A stretch of DNA of 64,000 bases from Penium margaritaceum. Its lineage: Eukaryota; Streptophyta; Zygnematophyceae; Desmidiales; Peniaceae. The translations under genes and the position numbers were made by a program. The notes beneath the pieces are model-generated. The model saw nothing but the letters and a program-made list of their open reading frames with translations, was not told where the DNA came from and made no database searches. Numbering within the stretch: position 1 is the first letter of the stretch; the number at the start of each line of letters is the position of its first letter. Shown one piece after another: positions 59,591 through 64,000 of the stretch. The stretch is taken from NCBI GenBank assembly GCA_023375785.1, contig SZWC01007268.1, positions 1,843-65,842 on the forward strand. Direction: 5' to 3'.

Positions 59591-60440
59591 CACCCTTACT
59601 CCTAGCTACGTTTCTTCAAGTCTACCAAGTTGCACTGTGCATCATCACTCACACATGTCTTCACCTTGATTGACACATCCAACACCTTCGGCGCACTCTT
59701 TCTCAAACACACATCATCCACACAACCACACTAAACCAAGGATTTGTCATTGTGGTCAATCACCCCCGCATGAGTACATCTCATGAATACACAACCCCGT
59801 GTGGTCATTTCTTTCGAACTGACGTAAAGCTTGAAAATCACAAATCTACCATCATCGAGGTTTACTGTCTAAAGCGTGCCTTGCAATACATCCCACACTT
59901 AACCTCCATTGACGACCACCTCAAAGCCAATCTTCCAGAAGAGCACCTCATCACTGGAGGTGATTTAAACTTTGTTGAAAACACCCCTATTAACACCAAC
60001 CCCACTCGAACATGCTTTAGCCAATCCATATGCTTATCTTTCCACTCTGCTTTTCCTCAACCTCTCAATGACACGTTTTTTACGAAGTACCCGAATGGCT
60101 TCAAATTCACATACACATCCCCAGCCCATCAATAATCAAGTCGCATCGATCGATTCTACATCTCCCATAGCCTCCTCACATGAGCATGTCCCCATGCCTA
60201 TCGGTCTGTTTGACCACACACACATCCCCATCACCACCCTCAACCACCCATCACATTCTTTTGGCGGGGGGACATGGTGCCTTAACATCTCTCCCTTACC
60301 AAATAATGGATAGCAAGCAGGAATTTGATCCATCCTTTGCTCTTCTGAAGAAGAGCTAATATCTTGGATTGTGCTGAAAGAATCCTTGCGTAGTTTCTTT
60401 ATTTGCTACGCTAAAAATGAAGCAAGTAGATATCAATATA
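59591..60440 (+). mobile_element. LINE fragment: endonuclease middle and end
   Basis: The frame at 59752-60135 reads as the core of a LINE apurinic-type endonuclease: GFVIVVNHPR just before and at its start, then STIIEVYCL, EEHLITGGDLNFVEN (metal-binding Asp, codon at 59,962) and YPNGFKFTYTSPAHQ. After one in-frame stop (60,133) the same frame gives SSRIDRFYISH, the conserved SRID block. A further frame ends GGGTWCLNISPL near 60,270-60,305, the usual W.LN motif after the endonuclease, and a YAKNEASRYQ text follows near 60,410. The reverse transcriptase is absent; at about 60,500 the Ty3 fossil G begins. The 5' start of the same domain lies at 52,376-52,470. Confidence 0.75.
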
Positions 60441-60519
60441 CGCTTCCACACCTTAACAACATGATTTTTTGCCTACGTCATCTTTTCTGTTTCCGAGCTA
60501 GCAATCGTGAATGGCAAGG

Positions 60520-63500
60520 CCACAAAAAATGGCTCTTGAATCGACTGTCTCTGTCGCTCGTGATGGTTCTTGGTATGTTGTGTAGCCGCACGATGCTGTT
60601 TAGAAATAGCCGTGTTGTTCCCTCGGTAGTGACGGTAGTCGTTGTCAGAATGAAGTGGGACATTTTGGAAAACCTGTTGACAACCACAAGGATTACGTCA
60701 TATCCCTCATGGAGATATCGGCCCACGGTTCTGTCGGAAAAGGGAGTGGTTGTAGAAGTCCAGGTGGTCGTGTGCAACATGATTTTTGTTGTTGACATGT
60801 GTCACATGACTTGCAGAAGTCAGCTATGTCGGATTGTATTTTGTCCCACCAATGGTTTTGTGGTAGCTTCTTCATCGTCTTGTCCTCTCCCAAGTTTCCT
60901 CTGGGTCCTGTGTCGTGGCATTTTGCGAGGAGCATACGGTGAAGTCTGTTGCTCATTGCGAGTGAATCGTCTTCGCTAGTAGGGTGCGTCATACCAGAAT
61001 TTTGCCTTGTCGTATCCGTTGGGCTGGTTGTAGCCTCATGCGAATAGCCGCTCAAGACATGTGTCTCGATGCAGCTGTAATGTTGCCACCTCAGCCATCA
61101 AATCTGGTCGGTGGCTGGGTGCATCCACTGGGTTGATTTTGCCTGGCTGGTACTCGATATCGTAGTCGAACCCGGATTCAAGGAACTCCATCCATTGGGT
61201 TTGACGTCGACTTAGGTTTGACTGCGTCTTTCAATATTTTAACGTATGGTGGTCAGTGTGCACGATACATCAACGGCAATCCAGGTAACACCTCCATGTC
61301 TTGAATGCATGTACGACGGCCAATATGTCATTCTCGTGTACAACGTAGTTGAGTTCCGGTCCTCGCAGTTTTTTAGACATGTAGGCGACCGGTTGCTTGC
61401 CGTTGCCGTGGTCTTGCAGGTGGACTGCGCCGATGGCATGGTCTGATGTATATGTGGACATGACGTAACCGAGCGTTGGATCAGCTAATCATACGGCCCG
61501 TGCCGAGGTCAAAGAATTCCATAGAGTGGTGAACGTTTCTTCTTCATTGTCTTCCCACCGCCACTCGTTTTCATTTCGAGTGAGCTCAGAAAGAGGCACT
61601 ACCACCCGGGAGTAATCCTGTACAAATCCCCGGTATTAATTGCAGAAGCCAAGGAAAACTTGAATTTCTCAAGCGTTGGTTGGCATTGGCCAATCAATGA
61701 CTGCTGCCACTTTTTTCAAATCCATGGTGATCCGCCCAACGTTGATGACGTGGCCCAAAAACTCGACCGACAGGTGACCAGAGTTGCACTTTAAGAGTTT
61801 TCCAAAAAAAATCTCTCTTTGTAAAACTTTGAGAACTTTTTGAAGATGTCCAATGTGCTCCTCCAGGGTCTGGCTGTACACCAGAAAATTTTCGAGGTAC
61901 ACCATGACAAAATCGTTGAGGTATGGTCAGAAAATATTGTTCACTGCTGCCATGAACATTGACAGGGTATTCATCGGTCCAAACGGAATTACCATGAACT
62001 CGAAATGCCTGTAGTGAGTTTGGAATGCCATGCTCTCGATGTCGACATCCGCCACGCGTATCTGGTGATAACCGCTACGTAAGTCTATTTTTCATAAAAT
62101 GTGGGCCCCTCGGAGCTGGTCAAAAAGTTTTTCAGTTCGGAGAAGAGGGTAGAGGTTCTTGATGGCAGCGTCGTTCAACGCCCGATAATCCGGGCACATC
62201 CGTATTTCACCAGTTTTTACTAATAGTACTGGTGTTCTGTATGGTGATGTTGATGGGTGGATGAACCCCTGACCGAGCATCTCGTCAAGTTGCTTTTTCA
62301 ACTCGGTCAACTCGTGATCGCTCATCCGATACGCCCCTCAATCTGTAGGTATGTTGCCCAACTTTAGTTTGATGCGATGGTCGATGTCTTGTAGAGGAGG
62401 TAAGGTCCTTGGGAGTTCGTCAGGGAAGACGTTAACGAACTCTTGGATGAGTGGTGCAAACTCTACGGGTACCATCACGAACTTTGTCGATACTGATGAG
62501 GCTAATATGTCCGATAAGGATGACGAGTCAGCTGCTGCCACTTCCGCTTCCTCTATTGGCTCGAGATGTATGAGCCACGCACGAGCTCCTCATAGTTTAT
62601 AGTAGCTGGCCACGTTGAGCGGTATTGGCTCCACAAGATGTTGCTTCTCGGCTATCGTGGCTTCCCCTACTGCTTCCACCTCTTTTGCTTCCATTGTCCG
62701 CTTCCGTTCCGCACGCGGAAGTTGTCATTTAGTGCCATCAATGTCCACGTAGACGTCGACGCTGTTCCAGTCGACCTACGGATTGTGTCGGTACAGGTAA
62801 TATCATCAGAAGACAATTTTTTGATCACTCATTGGATAAGATCTCTAGACCATTACATCCCGTAGATCTCCCAATTTTAGGCGTAATGGTTCTTGGAGTC
62901 TCCGTATTTGCAATATGTCATCAACGGTTTTTCCTTCAAACACCCCTGGTTCAGTCTGCAAACCCAGTTTGTGAACCATGTCGTTGCTCACGAAGATGTG
63001 TGAAGCTCCTCCATCCAATAGTGCCGGTACCATTATGCGACTTTTGCATCCTCGAGGTTGAACTTTTAGCAGTATCGTCGATTGGTCCTCCTCGTACCCC
63101 TCATAAAACTTTGCAATCTCTGAAATCCTCTACAGCAATGTAGGTCGTGCACATGGGCGATCGCTTGATGCATATCGCTCTATGGGGACAAGAGTTGTGC
63201 TTTTCACTCCTGCCCTTTGCCGTTTCCCAACTCATTTATCTACAACTTTCCCCCTTTGCTGACATGCTGCTTGCTCTGAAGGTTACGAGCAATGTGCCCG
63301 ACTTTTCCGTAGTTGTAGCATGTTTGAGTTTCTCTCTGGTCGACGGCGTCCACTTCCATCAGGGTCAAGGATTCTACCCACCGGTTTTTTCCGTTTCCAT
63401 GATAGTTGTGCTTAGGAGGTCACCAACCATATGATTCCTTGATCTTAGCGTTGTAGTCAACACAATTGATTCTTTCTACTACTATGAGCATCTGCGACAA

Positions 63501-64000
63501 GTCTTTTTGGATGCCAAAAATGGCAATTGCTTGTCGGATATATCGCTTGAGGCAATTGTTGCAGTGAAAACAGAGTTCGTCGAGGGCGATTTCACAATGA
63601 TGATCTCAAGAAATCTCTACATATAATCTGCCACGCTGGACTACTGACGGAGATGCAAGAGCTTGTACCGTGCATCACACTTTTTCTTAATTCGTCCACA
63701 GCGTGTGAGCATCGCATGCGAGAATTTGTTCCAGGCGGTTGGTGTCATCAGCACGTCTTGCCATTTTAAGTTGATCTACTCCAAGGGTAGAATGCCCACG
63801 GTCGGCGGTATGGGACAGGCGCTGCTGTATATTGATGACTCTCCACCGGTCTCGTGCTACCGTTGGATTGTCTTGAAATCAGACCACCAACTTAACACTG
63901 TGTCACACAAAAGCAAGGCTGCGAGGTCAATTTTCTTCTGATCTTTGTTGATCCCAGTAGCTGTGAAGTACACCTCCAAACTCGTCAGCCACATCCGAAT
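60520..64000 (-). mobile_element. Ty3/chromovirus fossil copy G, cut by the window edge
   Basis: Minus-strand member of the 29-45 kb family and one of its better preserved copies. Parts from right to left are gag (from the window edge to about 63,350), zinc knuckle (CYNYGKVGHIARN near 63,270-63,310), protease (LLDGGASHIFVSNDM near 62,980), RT (MSDHELTELKKQLDEM at 62,325, then MCPDYRALND; later VYLENFLVYSQTLEEH near 61,900), RNase H (KLRGPELNYVVHEND near 61,350) and integrase (ILVVVNRFSKM, SDRDSRFKSHF near 60,530). The integrase is cut off at about 60,520 beside the LINE. Many breaks, fewer than in copies A to D. No LTR lies within the window. Confidence 0.88.

Overview
This window looks like nuclear DNA from a plant-lineage (streptophyte-type) eukaryote with a large, repeat-filled genome. 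The reasons are Ty3-type LTR elements with chromodomains, tRNA-iMet-type primer sites, a PIF/Harbinger transposon carrying both a DDE transposase and a Myb/SANT-like partner, a LINE endonuclease, MITE-like DNA and a G+T-rich satellite. I found no host gene, rRNA or tRNA that I can support. The exact lineage cannot be read from the sequence.

Layout. 1-208 is a GT microsatellite. 209-13,700 is old, mostly unrecognisable DNA; it holds a decayed Harbinger transposase (about 5,950-6,890, minus) facing a 156-codon ORF (5,327-5,797, plus), a strong hairpin at 7,049-7,084, two pyrimidine-rich stretches, and two diverged copies of an unnamed repeat (394-570 and 12,136-12,310). 13,700-17,200 holds coding-like debris and a Ty3 gag/protease fragment. 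17,440-18,790 is a tandem satellite with a unit of about 136 bp. 18,800-20,880 is AT-rich with no gene seen. 20,990-21,440 is a Ty3 integrase fragment.

22,560-45,087 is a pile-up of fossil Ty3/chromovirus copies of one family with LTRs of about 540 bp: fragment E (+), copy D (-), copy C (+), copy A (+) nested inside the 3' LTR of C with a perfect 5-bp target duplication, and copy B (+). A seventh-kilobase-scale relative, G (-), runs off the right edge (60,520-64,000).

45,586-49,905 is the centrepiece: a nearly intact, GC-rich PIF/Harbinger element with 39-bp terminal inverted repeats and a 3-bp target duplication (CCA). It carries a transposase (+) and a Myb/SANT-like protein (-) arranged tail to tail, plus repeated CTGCCGCAGA-type motifs just inside both ends. 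It sits inside a GC-rich tandem repeat of about 126 bp whose broken unit resumes on the far side. The transposase holds a 276-bp near-identical duplication around a single N, which is probably an assembly seam. A 598-bp MITE-like element (50,049-50,646) lies 143 bp further on.

52,477-58,890 is a complete-length but broken chromovirus of a second family (785/784-bp LTRs, iMet-type primer site, gag, protease, RT, RNase H, integrase, chromodomain). It interrupts a LINE: the start of the LINE endonuclease lies just to its left and the rest reappears at about 59,590-60,440.

The genes do not form a host pathway. The only pair likely to act together is the Harbinger transposase and its Myb-like partner, which in this superfamily are both needed for transposition.
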